Positions 36,060-45,779 are shown, numbered from the stretch's first letter. The stretch is 64,000 nucleotides of DNA from Gemmatimonadales bacterium (GCA_025934955.1 JAICWE010000001.1:62001-126000); one strand, 5' to 3'. Notes: generated by a model from the sequence alone, not told the origin. Numbers and translations are program-made.

Positions 36060-38213
36060 ATGACGCCGCCGCAGAGCCGGATCCCGTACCTGCCCGCCCG
36101 CATCGAGGGGCTCGCCGCCATCGCGATGAACCTCTTCTGGAGCTGGAGCACCGAGGCGCGCGGCCTGTTCGCGTCGATCGATCCGCTGCTCTGGCATCGC
36201 ACCCGCCACAACCCGTTCGAGCTGCTGCGCGCCGTGGACCCCGCGCGCATGGCGGCGTGCGCCAGCGACGGCGAGTTCCTCCGCCGCTACGACGAGGTGA
36301 TGGCGCTGCTGCACGAGGTGCAGAGCGCGCGCGGCACCTGGTACGAGCACCACTACGGCGCGGTGGAGGCACCGCAGATCGCCTACTTCTGCGCCGAGTT
36401 CGGGCTGCACAACTCGGTGCCGATCTACTCCGGCGGCCTCGGCGTGCTCGCGGGCGATCATTGCAAGTCGGCGTCGGACCTCGGCGTGCCGCTGGTCGCG
36501 GTCGGGCCGTTCTACCAGAAGGGCTACAACGACCAGCGGGTGAACCCGAGCGGCTGGCAGGAAGACTCCGACCAGGAGTTCGACGTCAACTCCACGCCGC
36601 TGGTCCGGGTGGAGAGCGCGAGCGGCGAGCCGTGGCTCGCCGTGGTCGACACCGGCGGCCGGCCGGTGCACGTGCAGGCGTGGCGGATGATGGTGGGCCG
36701 GGTGCCGCTCTACCTGCTCGACACCAACCTCGAGGCCAACCACCCCGACGACCGCACGCTGATGAACAAGTTGTACGCCGGCGGGCCCGAGCTCCGGCTG
36801 CGGCAGGAGTGGATCCTCGGCGTCGGGGGCGTGCGGGTGCTCCGGGCGTTAGGCATCGCGCCGGCGGCGTGGCACGCCAACGAGGGGCATGCGGCGTTCA
36901 TGATGATCGAGCGGGTGCGGGAGCACGTCGCTGCCGGCCTGTCGTTCGGCGACGCGATCCACGCCGTCCGCGAAACCAGCATCTTCACCACCCACACGCC
37001 GGTGCCGGCGGGCCACGACTTCTTCTCCTTCGAGGAGCTGGAGGCGGTGAGCGGCCCGGTGTGGCAGGCGATGGGCGTGAGCCGCGACGAGCTGTTCGGG
37101 CTCGGGCTCCATCCGGGCCAGCCCGAGCTGTTTCACATGACGATCGCGGCGATCCGGCTCTCGGCGCGGGTGAACGGCGTGTCGCGCCGGCACGGTCAGG
37201 TGTCGCGCAGCCTCTGGCGCGAGCTGTGGCCCAACCGGCCGTGGGAGGCGGTGCCGATCGGGCACGTGACCAACGGCGTGCACCTGCCCACCTGGATGGC
37301 GCCGCAGGTGATGGCGCTGCTCGACGAACACCTCGGCCGCGGCTGGCAGCAGCGGCTCGACGACCCCGCGCTGTGGGACCAGATGCTCTCGCTCGACCAT
37401 GAGGCGCTGTGGCGCGCGCACCTCTCGCTCAAGCAGGTGCTCGGCGCCGCGATCCGCGAGGACGCGCGCGGCCGGTTCGCCCGGCAGCACACCGAGGCGG
37501 CCCAGGTCGTCGGCGCCGGCACGCTGCTCGATCCCACCGCGTTCACCATCGGCTTCGCCCGGCGCTTCGCGACCTACAAGCGCGCCAACCTCGTCTTCCG
37601 CGATCTCGAGCGGCTGCGCCGGCTGCTCACCGACTCACGTCGGCCGGTGCAGCTCGTCTTCGCCGGCAAGGCGCATCCGGCCGACACGCCGGGGAAGGAA
37701 GTCCTCCAGAGCGTCTATCGCTTTACCCGCGACCCTTCGTTCGAGGGCCGCGTCGCGTTTCTGGAAGACTACGACATGCACCTCGCCCACCTGATGGTCC
37801 AGGGCGTGGACCTGTGGCTCAACCTGCCGCGGGTCCCGCTCGAGGCGTCGGGTACCAGCGGCATGAAGGCGGCGCTGAGCGGCGTGCCGCAGCTCAGCAC
37901 GCTCGACGGCTGGTGGCAGGAGGGCTACGACGGCACCAATGGCTGGGCCATTCCACCCGCGGGCGAGGCCGACGACGCCGATGCGGTCGATGCGGAGCGG
38001 TGCTATCGTCTGCTCGAGGATCAGATCGTTCCGCTGTACTACACTCGCGACGCGCGTGGGGTCCCGGTCGGATGGGTCGAGCGGATGCGCCACGCGATCC
38101 GGCTCGGTGGCGGCCGCTTCACCGCCCGGCGGATGGTCCAGACGTACGTGCGGGAGTATTATGCGCCAGCGACCGCGGGCGACGGCGCGCCCGACGACCC
38201 GCCGACGGCATGA
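36060..38213 (+). CDS. glgP: Alpha-glucan phosphorylase (GT35, DUF3417 type)
   Basis: A 717-residue phosphorylase that releases glucose-1-phosphate from glycogen or maltodextrin. It is of the shorter bacterial and archaeal class with an N-terminal DUF3417 region (IPYLPARIEGLAAIAMNLFWSWS). YFCAEFGLHNSVPIYSGGLGVLAGDH, WHANEGHAAFM, FTTHTPVPAGHD and GHVTNGVHLPTW are standard. The PLP-binding lysine lies in EASGTSGMKAALSG. The ATG at 36060 is chosen; a TTG at 36021 overlaps the ettA stop (TTGA) and would add 13 residues. Next comes the glycogen synthase gene 16 bases on. Confidence 0.92.
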   Translation: MTPPQSRIPYLPARIEGLAAIAMNLFWSWSTEARGLFASIDPLLWHRTRHNPFELLRAVDPARMAACASDGEFLRRYDEVMALLHEVQSARGTWYEHHYGAVEAPQIAYFCAEFGLHNSVPIYSGGLGVLAGDHCKSASDLGVPLVAVGPFYQKGYNDQRVNPSGWQEDSDQEFDVNSTPLVRVESASGEPWLAVVDTGGRPVHVQAWRMMVGRVPLYLLDTNLEANHPDDRTLMNKLYAGGPELRLRQEWILGVGGVRVLRALGIAPAAWHANEGHAAFMMIERVREHVAAGLSFGDAIHAVRETSIFTTHTPVPAGHDFFSFEELEAVSGPVWQAMGVSRDELFGLGLHPGQPELFHMTIAAIRLSARVNGVSRRHGQVSRSLWRELWPNRPWEAVPIGHVTNGVHLPTWMAPQVMALLDEHLGRGWQQRLDDPALWDQMLSLDHEALWRAHLSLKQVLGAAIREDARGRFARQHTEAAQVVGAGTLLDPTAFTIGFARRFATYKRANLVFRDLERLRRLLTDSRRPVQLVFAGKAHPADTPGKEVLQSVYRFTRDPSFEGRVAFLEDYDMHLAHLMVQGVDLWLNLPRVPLEASGTSGMKAALSGVPQLSTLDGWWQEGYDGTNGWAIPPAGEADDADAVDAERCYRLLEDQIVPLYYTRDARGVPVGWVERMRHAIRLGGGRFTARRMVQTYVREYYAPATAGDGAPDDPPTA

Positions 38214-38229
38214 GCATCAGGGAGGTGTG

Positions 38230-39717
38230 GTGGCGGTGGTGCAGCAACCGTACGAGCAACCGGATGACGTCACCGTCGTCCACCTGACGGCGGAGTACTC
38301 CCCGTACGCGCGGACGGGCGGACTGGCGGAGGCGGTGAACGGCCTCGCCACCTTCCAGCGCCGCGCGGGGCTGCAGGTGGCGGTGATCATGCCGCTGCAC
38401 CGCACCGTCCGCGACGAAGCGCCGGATCTCGAACCCGTCGGTCTCCCCTTCACCGTGCAGGTCGGACCCCGCAGCGAAGAGGGGCGCCTCTTCCGGGTTG
38501 CGGGCCGCCGCGGCCCCGGTCCCGACGTCTACTTTCTCGAGCACCTCGACTACTTCACCCGCGACGGCCTGTACGGCGAAGGCGGCGTGGACTATCCCGA
38601 CAACGCTCGGCGCTTCGGCTTCTTCTGCCGCGCGGCGCTGGCCGCGATCCCGCGGCTGACGCAGGGCCCGGTCGTGCTTCACGCGCACGACTGGCACACC
38701 GCGCTCGCGCCGCTGTACCTCCGCACCGTGCTCGCCTCGGACCCGCTCGCCGCGACGACCACCACCGTGCTCTCGGTGCACAATCCCGGCTATCAGGGCC
38801 ACTTTCCCCCGGCGGTGGTGCCCGATCTCGGCATCCCGTGGTCGGTGTACGACTGGACCCGCCTCGAGTGGTACGGCAAGGCCAACTTCCTCAAGGGCGG
38901 CATCGCCTACTCCGATGCCGTTATCACCGTGAGCCCGACGCAGGCGGAGGAGCTCAAGACGGCCGAAGGCGGCTTCGGCCTGCACGACGTCTTCCGCGGA
39001 CTGGGCGACCGGTTCCTCGGCATCATCAACGGCATCGACCAGAGCATCTGGACGCCGGACCGCGACGCGCAGATCACCGCGCCCTACTCGGCCGCGTCGC
39101 TCGACGCCAAGCGCCGCTGCAAGACGGCGCTCCAGCGCTCGTACGGATTGCCGCAGCGGCGCAAGGTGCCGCTCTTCGGCTTCACCGGCCGGCTGGTGAA
39201 GCAGAAGGGCCTGGACGTGATCCTTCCCGCCACCGAGCTGCTCGGCATCGATGCGCAGTTCGTCTTTCTGGGCAACGGCGACCGCTACTACGCCGACGCG
39301 CTCGCCGCCCTCGCCCGCGCGGCACCCGACCGGATCGGCGTCCAGCTGGACTTCACCGACCGCCTGGAGCACCGCCTCATGGCCGGCAGCGATCTCTTCC
39401 TCATGCCCTCGGAGTACGAGCCCTGCGGTCTGACCCAGATGCGGGCCCAGCGCTACGGCTCGCTGCCGGTCGCGCGTCGGGTGGGCGGTCTGGTGGACAC
39501 GATCTGTGATGGGAGGACCGGCTTTCTGTTCGACGGCTACGACGTCGCCGACTTCGAGTCGGCGGTGTTCGGCGCGCTCAGCGTCTTCCAGGACCCGCCG
39601 CGCTGGCAGGCGATGATGCGTGCCGCGATGGCGATGGACTGCAGCTGGGAAAGCTCGGCCGAGCGGTACCTCGAGGCGTATCGCGCCGCGGCGGCACGCG
39701 GCCGCGGGGCGCGGTGA
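38230..39717 (+). CDS. glgA: Glycogen synthase (GT5)
   Basis: A 495-residue GT-B glycosyltransferase that extends alpha-1,4-glucan from a nucleotide sugar. N-terminal HLTAEYSPYARTGGLAEAV is the GT5 start, but the ADP-glucose lysine motif K-x-G-G-L reads R-T-G-G-L, a conservative change at a substrate site. HAHDWHTALAPLYL, VHNPGYQGHFP, NGIDQSIWTP, FTGRLVKQKGLD, and SEYEPCGLTQMRAQRYGSLPV are intact. Several in-frame GTG codons occur; the one at 38230 gives GGGAGG the best spacing. Its stop overlaps the GTG of the branching enzyme gene. Confidence 0.92.
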   Translation: MAVVQQPYEQPDDVTVVHLTAEYSPYARTGGLAEAVNGLATFQRRAGLQVAVIMPLHRTVRDEAPDLEPVGLPFTVQVGPRSEEGRLFRVAGRRGPGPDVYFLEHLDYFTRDGLYGEGGVDYPDNARRFGFFCRAALAAIPRLTQGPVVLHAHDWHTALAPLYLRTVLASDPLAATTTTVLSVHNPGYQGHFPPAVVPDLGIPWSVYDWTRLEWYGKANFLKGGIAYSDAVITVSPTQAEELKTAEGGFGLHDVFRGLGDRFLGIINGIDQSIWTPDRDAQITAPYSAASLDAKRRCKTALQRSYGLPQRRKVPLFGFTGRLVKQKGLDVILPATELLGIDAQFVFLGNGDRYYADALAALARAAPDRIGVQLDFTDRLEHRLMAGSDLFLMPSEYEPCGLTQMRAQRYGSLPVARRVGGLVDTICDGRTGFLFDGYDVADFESAVFGALSVFQDPPRWQAMMRAAMAMDCSWESSAERYLEAYRAAAARGRGAR

Positions 39718-41423
39718 GCGCCATGGATTTCGTACTCGCGCTCCACAGCCACCTCCCCTACGTGCTCAACCACGGCCGCTGGCCCCACGGCAGCGACTGG
39801 ATCACCGAGGCGGCGCTCGACACCTACCTGCCACTGCTCGACGCGTTCGGCGCGCTGGCGCGCGAGGACGTTCCGGCACCGGTGACCATCGGCTTCACGC
39901 CGGTGCTCGCGAACCAGCTGCGGCATCCCACGTTTGCGCGGGAGATGGAGCTGTTCTTCGCGCAGCGGATCACGGCGTGTGACGAGGCACCGGCGTCGCT
40001 CGCGGGCACCGGTGACAGCGACCTGCTGCCGCTGGTCGCGTTCTGGCGCGAGCGGCTGGTGCGGCTCCGCGCGCTGTTCGAGGCGACCGGCCGCGATATC
40101 ATCGGCGCGTTCGCGGAGCTGGAGCGCGACGGCCGCATCGAGATCATCGGCTCCGCGGCGACCCACGGCTTCCTGCCGCTGCTCGCGCGCGACGAGAGCA
40201 TCCGGCTCCAGCTCGGCCTCGGCTACGCGGAGCACCGGCGCATTTTCGGACGTGCGCCCGCGGGATGCTGGGTGCCGGAGTGTGCCTACCGTCCGCGCGG
40301 ACCGTGGCATCCGTGGCCCGATGCGCCGGCATCCGGCGTCCGCCGCGGCATCGAGGAGCACCTCGCCGATGCCGGCTTCCGCTACTTCTTCGTCGACGCG
40401 CACCTCGCGGCGGCGGGGCATCCGCTCAATCTCTACGGCGGCCGGCTCGACGAGGAGCCGCAGACCGCGCGCACGGCGGCGATCGCACCGTTTGCCCCGC
40501 TCGCGCCGGCGGCGCGCTCGCCGTATCGCGCGTATCGCGTGAGCCACGCGTTCAGCTCCGGTGACGTGTCGGTGTACGTGCGCGATCCGCGCGCCTCATC
40601 GCAGGTGTGGAGCCGCTCCGAGGGCTATCCGGGCGACGAGTGGTACCTCGAGTTCCACAAGATGCGCTGGCCCGGCGGCCTCAAGCTCTGGCGCGTGAGC
40701 GAGGCCGGCAGCGATCTCGGCGCCAAGGGGCGCTACGATCCCGCGCACGCGCTGGAGCGGGCCCGCTCGCACGCCGGCCACTTCAGCGGCCTGCTCCGGC
40801 GCATCGCGGCGGACGACCGCAACCGCAAGAGCGGTGTGGTGGCCGCGCCGTTCGATACCGAGCTGTTCGGGCACTGGTGGTTCGAAGGGCCCGACTTCAT
40901 CGCCGACCTGTACCGCACGCTCGCCGCGCAGGACACGGTGCGGCCGACCACCGGCAGCAAGCACCTGCACGACGCGCCGCCGCAAGTCGCCATCCGCCTG
41001 CCGAGCGGCTCGTGGGGTGCCAACGGCGACTTCAGCATGTGGCTGGGCGAGCAGACCGCGTGGACCTGGGAGCGGATCTGGGCCCTGGAGCAGATGTTCT
41101 GGGACATCGCGCCGGCCGCGCTCGCCGACCCCGCCGCGCACCCGGTGCTGGAGCAGGCGGCGCGCGAGCTGCTCCTGGCGCAGTCGTCCGACTGGCAATT
41201 CATCATCAGCACCGGCCACGTCGTGGACTACGCCGAGCGGCGCTTCCGCGAGCACTGCGACGACACCGAGTCGCTGGTCAAGGCGCTCATCGCGGGCGGG
41301 AGCGCGCTCGACGCGGCGGGGCGCCGCGCCGAGGAGCTGCACCGCCGCGACGACCTCTTTCCCGTGGTGCTCCCCGCCATCGCCGCCGCGGTGAGCGGCT
41401 CGCGCGCGCTCGCCGTCGGCTGA
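39714..41423 (+). CDS. GH57 1,4-alpha-glucan branching enzyme
   Basis: A 569-residue protein of the GH57/DUF1957 branching-enzyme class that introduces alpha-1,6 branches. It starts FVLALHSHLPYV, the family signature. The nucleophile is Glu189 in GCWVPECAY and the acid/base Asp381 in PFDTELFGHWWFEG, matching residues known in the Thermococcus enzyme (Glu183 and Asp354). The GTG at 39714 overlaps the glgA stop (GTGA); an in-frame ATG at 39723 is the alternative start. Having a GH57 branching enzyme in a glg run replaces the more common GH13 GlgB. Confidence 0.9.
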   Translation: MSAMDFVLALHSHLPYVLNHGRWPHGSDWITEAALDTYLPLLDAFGALAREDVPAPVTIGFTPVLANQLRHPTFAREMELFFAQRITACDEAPASLAGTGDSDLLPLVAFWRERLVRLRALFEATGRDIIGAFAELERDGRIEIIGSAATHGFLPLLARDESIRLQLGLGYAEHRRIFGRAPAGCWVPECAYRPRGPWHPWPDAPASGVRRGIEEHLADAGFRYFFVDAHLAAAGHPLNLYGGRLDEEPQTARTAAIAPFAPLAPAARSPYRAYRVSHAFSSGDVSVYVRDPRASSQVWSRSEGYPGDEWYLEFHKMRWPGGLKLWRVSEAGSDLGAKGRYDPAHALERARSHAGHFSGLLRRIAADDRNRKSGVVAAPFDTELFGHWWFEGPDFIADLYRTLAAQDTVRPTTGSKHLHDAPPQVAIRLPSGSWGANGDFSMWLGEQTAWTWERIWALEQMFWDIAPAALADPAAHPVLEQAARELLLAQSSDWQFIISTGHVVDYAERRFREHCDDTESLVKALIAGGSALDAAGRRAEELHRRDDLFPVVLPAIAAAVSGSRALAVG

Positions 41424-41427
41424 GTCG

Positions 41428-43359
41428 ATGGAGCCGATCCGCTTCGTCTTCGGCCTGCACTTCCACCAGCCGGTCGGCAATTTCGATTACGTCTTCGAGC
41501 AGCACGTGGCCGACGTCTACCGCCCGCTGCTCGACCGTCTCGCCGAGCGCAGCTTCGTCCCCGCCGTCCTGCACCTCTCCGGTCCGCTGCTCGATTGGCT
41601 CGAGGCGCACGACACCCGCTACCTCGACGACCTCGGCCGGCTGGTGAGCGACGGCCGGATCGAGCTGCTGCTCTCCGGCTACTACGAGCCGGTGCTGGCG
41701 TCGCTCCCGCGCGCCGATCGCGTCGAGCAGATCGGCTGGATGCGCGAAGCGATCCGGCGTCGCTTCGGCGTCGAGGCGAGCGGCCTCTGGCTCACGGAGC
41801 GGGTGTGGGAGCCGGAGCTCGCCGCCGATCTCGCCGACGCCGGGGTGCGCTACGCGCTGGTGGATGACCGCCACTTCCTCGTCACCGGCTTTGCGCCGGA
41901 GCAGCTCCACGCGCCCTGGCTCACCGAGTCGGATACCAAACGCGTCGCCCTCTTTCCGATCGACGAGCGGCTCCGCTATCTCATCCCATTCCGCCCGCCG
42001 GAGGAAACCGCGGAGTATCTCCGGACGCTCCGCGCCGACGGCCACCGGCTCGCCGTGCTGGCGGACGACGGCGAGAAGTTCGGCGGCTGGCCCGGTACGC
42101 GAGAATGGGTGTACGAGCGTGGCTGGCTCAACCAGTTCATGGACGCGATCGAAGCCCAGGTTCACGCCGGCGAAGTGCGGCTCAGTCGGCTGGACGACGC
42201 GCTCGCGCACGTGCCGTGCGCCGGACTGGCGTATCTGCCGACGGCATCGTACCGCGAGATGGAGAGCTGGTCGCTCCCGCCCGACGCCGCGCTCCGCCTC
42301 ACGCGGCTCGAGCGCGACCTCGGCGCCGAGCGGATGGAAGGTCCCGACGGCGCGCTCGTGCGCGGCTCGCACTGGCGCAACTTCCTGACGAAGTACCCCG
42401 AGTCGAACCGCATGCACAAGAAGATGCAGGCGCTCTCGACCCTCTCGCGGCAGCGGGGCGACCCGCCCGAAGCGCGGCGCGCCATCGGCCGCGCGCAGTG
42501 CAACGACGCGTACTGGCACGGCGTGTTCGGCGGGCTCTACCTGCCGCACCTGCGCGAGGCGGTCTGGCGCAATCTCGCCGACGCCGAGCGCATCCTGCGG
42601 CGGGACGAAGCGATCGAGGTGGACGAGACGGACGTCGATGCCGACGGACACGCGGAGCTGTGGGTGCACTCGTCGGCGTTCAGCGCCGTCATTAGCCCGC
42701 GGCGCGGCGGCGCGCTCGAGGAGTTCACCCGCTTCATCGAAGGCACCAACTTCGCGGACGTGCTCACGCGCCGGCGGCAGGCGTATCACGATGCTGCACT
42801 GGAACGCGGCGCGGCGGCGCACGGGGTCGAGGGCGGCACGCCGAGCATTCACGACATCGAGGAGTCGGTGACGCTGGACGAGCGGCCACCGGTGGATGCG
42901 GAGGAGCGGGCGATGGCGACGGAGCGGGTGCTGGCGCGCGACCTCGACTTCAACCGCTACGCGCGCGGTGCCTATCCGGCGGTGCGGAGCTGGGCCCGGG
43001 AGCAATTCCATCATCGCGTCGAGCTGTCGCACGCGGCAGTGGAGCTGGTGCTCACGTCGCCGCTCACGGCGGGGAGTGTGCCGGAGCTGGAGAAGCGGAT
43101 TCGGTTCGGCGCCGACGGCTCGCTCGCGCTTGCCTGGAGCTGGCCGCCGTCGCTCGCGGCGCCGGACGATCTGTTCGCCGTCGAGCTGTCGCTCTTCCGT
43201 GCGTTGGAAGCCGTGCCGTCACCCGAGGCCGAGCGCTGGGCCTATCCGGTCGAGACGGTGGCCAAGAGCGAGCGGGGGCTGGACCGGACGCGCCAGGGCG
43301 AGTCCATCACCTTCCGCTGGCCCGTAGCCGCAGGCGAGGCGCGGCTCGAGCTGCGGTGA
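41428..43359 (+). CDS. GH57 4-alpha-glucanotransferase/amylase
   Basis: A 643-residue protein resembling Thermococcus litoralis 4-alpha-glucanotransferase, which moves maltodextrin segments between chains. It starts RFVFGLHFHQPVGNFDYVFEQ. The nucleophile is Glu124 in WLTERVWEPEL and the acid Asp214 in LADDGEKFG, corresponding to Glu123 and Asp214 known in the T. litoralis enzyme. The last ~240 residues are beta-rich, as in that family (DUF1925/1926-like). It starts four bases after the branching gene. With glgP and glgA this gives a complete set for making, branching and remodelling glycogen. Confidence 0.9.
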   Translation: MEPIRFVFGLHFHQPVGNFDYVFEQHVADVYRPLLDRLAERSFVPAVLHLSGPLLDWLEAHDTRYLDDLGRLVSDGRIELLLSGYYEPVLASLPRADRVEQIGWMREAIRRRFGVEASGLWLTERVWEPELAADLADAGVRYALVDDRHFLVTGFAPEQLHAPWLTESDTKRVALFPIDERLRYLIPFRPPEETAEYLRTLRADGHRLAVLADDGEKFGGWPGTREWVYERGWLNQFMDAIEAQVHAGEVRLSRLDDALAHVPCAGLAYLPTASYREMESWSLPPDAALRLTRLERDLGAERMEGPDGALVRGSHWRNFLTKYPESNRMHKKMQALSTLSRQRGDPPEARRAIGRAQCNDAYWHGVFGGLYLPHLREAVWRNLADAERILRRDEAIEVDETDVDADGHAELWVHSSAFSAVISPRRGGALEEFTRFIEGTNFADVLTRRRQAYHDAALERGAAAHGVEGGTPSIHDIEESVTLDERPPVDAEERAMATERVLARDLDFNRYARGAYPAVRSWAREQFHHRVELSHAAVELVLTSPLTAGSVPELEKRIRFGADGSLALAWSWPPSLAAPDDLFAVELSLFRALEAVPSPEAERWAYPVETVAKSERGLDRTRQGESITFRWPVAAGEARLELR

Positions 43360-43364
43360 GCTGA

Positions 43365-43409
43365 GACCGGAAAGGGACGACCAAGTCACCCTGGTCGGCC
43401 CGTCCGGTC
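43365..43409. terminator. Hairpin between convergent genes
   Basis: GACCGG, GGG and CGACCA pair with TGGTCG, CCC and CCGGTC around an eight-base loop (15 bp in three blocks). No T run is present on either strand, so its role as a terminator is inferred from its place between convergent genes. Confidence 0.5.
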
Positions 43410-43457
43410 GCCGCCGCCGATGGCGCCTCGCTCCGGATTACCGGATCGTCAGGCCCG

Positions 43458-44615
43458 CTACGTAGACTTCTTGGGCTCCGGCGCCGGATGGGCGGCCTTC
43501 TTGGCCGGTGGTCCGGCCGGCTTAGCGGCTGCCCGCCCCGGCTTTGGAGCGGGCGCGGCTTGGCCCGTGATCGCCGCCGATGCGCCGGGACCCGCAGCGG
43601 ACGTGAGCGCGGCGGACGGGCTCACCGCTGGCCCGGCAGCAGCCGGCGCCGCGACCGGCGCGACGGCAGCCGCCGCAGCGGCCGGTGCGGGGACCGGCGC
43701 GGCCACCGCTGAGTTCGCCGCAGGCGTCATGGGAGCTGCCGCCGCGGGCGCCGGCGCACACGGCGCAGCTCCGTTCGCGGTCGCTCCGGGTGCGGCCGCT
43801 GCATTGGCACTCGCCGCATTCGCCGCCTGCTTCTTGTGGCCGAACAGCGAGCGGATGTTCGACACCGTCGCCGCCGCGTTCGACACGGCGGCCGGCGGCT
43901 GGGCGCCGGCCGAGCCGGCCAGCCCCGCAACGGTGCCCGCGACGCCGCCGGCGCACGGCGCCGGAGTCACCCCGCCGCTCGCCAGCGCCTTCGTGACGCC
44001 GCTCGCCACCGGCACCACCGTCGGACCGCCGCCCCCTGCGCCGTCCGCCAGGCCCTGGAACCGCAGTGGGTACTCCCCGCCGAGCGCGTGCTGGTTGCCG
44101 GGCAGCGTCGTGATCTCGCTGACGCTCAACGCCAGCTCGAAGCGGCTGCCGATCGGATCCTGCGCGCCGGGTCGCCAGAGCAGCTCGAAACGCGCGTCCC
44201 CCCAGCTCCCCGGCCGCAGCACGAACTTCGGGTCCATCGCGTTGCCGCTCACGAGACCGATGCCGCGATACGCGTTGGCGTACGGATTGGGCGCGTAGCG
44301 GTTGCCCTGGTCGTCGAGCGCGAGCCCCGACCCGTTCACGTAGCCGAGAATGAGCTGCTCGGAAGTCTTGTTCTGGAAGCGCACGGTCGCATCGATCACC
44401 TTGAACCCGTTCTGCGCCACGGTGACGCGGAACTCGGTGATCGCCGCCGCGAAGATCGGCGTGTCCATGCACGACGGCTGACTCCCGCAGGCGGATGCCG
44501 CGGGTGCTGCCGCGGGGGCGCCCTGCCCCGGGTTGGCTGCCTCCTGCGCGCGGCCGATGGTCGCGACCAGCAGGAGCAACGGCGACAGCATCGCTGAACG
44601 AGCGCCTTGTCTCAT
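43458..44615 (-). CDS. Exported protein with Ala/Pro-rich tail
   Basis: A 385-residue protein with a signal peptide (to about residue 23, IGRAQ). Residues ~25-190 form a globular beta-rich part with two Cys close to its start (CGSQPSC) and DATVRFQNKTSEQLILGYV and ELLWRPGAQDPIGSRFELALS, perhaps an immunoglobulin-like fold. From about 190 to the end the composition is Ala, Pro, Gly and Val, ending with a lysine-rich AKKAAHPAPEPKKST, which suggests an extended, wall-crossing tail. No family is recognised. GGAGG precedes the ATG. It is convergent with the GH57 gene. Confidence 0.72.
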   Translation of the reverse strand: MRQGARSAMLSPLLLLVATIGRAQEAANPGQGAPAAAPAASACGSQPSCMDTPIFAAAITEFRVTVAQNGFKVIDATVRFQNKTSEQLILGYVNGSGLALDDQGNRYAPNPYANAYRGIGLVSGNAMDPKFVLRPGSWGDARFELLWRPGAQDPIGSRFELALSVSEITTLPGNQHALGGEYPLRFQGLADGAGGGGPTVVPVASGVTKALASGGVTPAPCAGGVAGTVAGLAGSAGAQPPAAVSNAAATVSNIRSLFGHKKQAANAASANAAAAPGATANGAAPCAPAPAAAAPMTPAANSAVAAPVPAPAAAAAAVAPVAAPAAAGPAVSPSAALTSAAGPGASAAITGQAAPAPKPGRAAAKPAGPPAKKAAHPAPEPKKST

Positions 44616-44733
44616 GGCGACTGCCTCCTTCCAATGCGGATGTGGGTCTGCGACTCAACCGGGTTCGCTCGATTGCAGTGCGCAGAACCCGCGGAAGGAC
44701 CGTCACCGGGCCGCGGAGACCCCGAAAAGCGAC

Positions 44734-44764
44734 GATGCCCCCGACCGGTGCGGTCGGGGGCATC
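44734..44764 (-). terminator. Terminator of the cytochrome c gene
   Basis: GATGCCCCCGACC/GGTCGGGGGCATC, a perfect 13-bp stem with a five-base loop, followed on the minus strand by gtcgcTTTT. It lies 35 bases past the cytochrome gene's stop. Confidence 0.8.
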
Positions 44765-44799
44765 GAGCAAGTAGAGCGGTGCCGCGCGCGCGCCAGCCG

Positions 44800-45633
44800 C
44801 TACTCCCGCAGCGCGGGTCGGCCCGCGTGGATCTTGCCGTCGGCGCGGCCTTTCACGTAAGCGTAGATCTCATTGATCTTGTCCATCCCGAGGCCGAGCG
44901 CGCACCACGACGGCATGCCCTTGGCCGGCCGCCCGGCGCACACGGTGGCGATGAACGCCTCCTTCGTCGGGATGGTCCCGCCTTCCTTCAATGAGACGAC
45001 CAACGCCGGCGCAAACGAGCTGCCCACGGCGTACTCGCCGTGACAGCGCGAGCAGTTGAGCTCGAACTGCTTCCAGCCCTGGTACGCGTCCGTCGCCAAC
45101 GTGTCGAGCGGCGCCGGGTGATACTTGTCGTGCAGCTCGCCGCCGGCGTCCGCGCTTGATGGGGCCGGTGCCGGCGCCTGGGCCGATGGCTGCTTGGCGG
45201 CCTTGCTCGTATCGGTGTCCGCCGCCGCGCCGGCCGTCGCCGTCGCCGCCGGGGCGGCGGCCTCGCCGGGCCGAACCGCGCGTGCCGTGTCGCGCCGCGA
45301 CGGCTTCGCGGCGGGCGGCGCCGCGCGTGTGTGATGCGCCCGCTGCGCGGTCGCGCCGCTCTTCGCGCTATCGCGCTTTGCGCTGTCGCTCGTTGAGCCG
45401 TTGCCTGTCGTGCCCGCCGACCCGGCGGGTGCGCGCTTGCTGGTGTCGGCCATCGACTGGCTCGGCGCCGGCGCTGCGGCCGGGGTTGCGGCGCTCTCGC
45501 TCGGTGCCGGCGTCGAGCTCACCGCTACGCCGGTATCCGCCGTGCGCGCGCTGTCGCTCCGGCCCCCGCCGCTGCACGCGGCCAGGACGAGCACAGCGGT
45601 GACGCCGGCGAAACGATGCAGGGATACGTCCAT
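44800..45633 (-). CDS. Lipoprotein cytochrome c with long tether
   Basis: A 277-residue lipoprotein with lipobox LAAC (near Cys20), then a Ser/Ala/Pro-rich unstructured tether to about 165 and a class I cytochrome c domain (about 180-277). The single haem site CSRCH is at residues 194-198; a distal Met may be in KGMPSWCALGLGM. It probably shuttles electrons in the periplasm while attached to a membrane. GGAGGAG before the ATG at 45633 marks the start. Two further Cys flank the putative axial Met region. No oxidase genes lie next to it. Confidence 0.88.
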   Translation of the reverse strand: MDVSLHRFAGVTAVLVLAACSGGGRSDSARTADTGVAVSSTPAPSESAATPAAAPAPSQSMADTSKRAPAGSAGTTGNGSTSDSAKRDSAKSGATAQRAHHTRAAPPAAKPSRRDTARAVRPGEAAAPAATATAGAAADTDTSKAAKQPSAQAPAPAPSSADAGGELHDKYHPAPLDTLATDAYQGWKQFELNCSRCHGEYAVGSSFAPALVVSLKEGGTIPTKEAFIATVCAGRPAKGMPSWCALGLGMDKINEIYAYVKGRADGKIHAGRPALRE

Positions 45634-45766
45634 GCGACTCCTCCGTCGGATGACCCCGGCCGCACCGGGGGTCTGGCAATTTCGCACCGCCCGGTGCGGC
45701 AACCCGTGACAGCTGTCACCAGCGTCCCGCGGCGCGGGACCGGGTGGTTCCGGGAATCCACCCGAC

Positions 45767-45772
45767 TATCTT
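45767..45772 (+). promoter_or_regulatory. Candidate -10 element for leaderless aguB
   Basis: TATCTT followed by TGCGCCC and the ATG at 45780; seven bases separate them. No Shine-Dalgarno site is present. The same nine-base string TATCTTTGC precedes ettA. Confidence 0.5.
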
Positions 45773-45779
45773 TGCGCCC

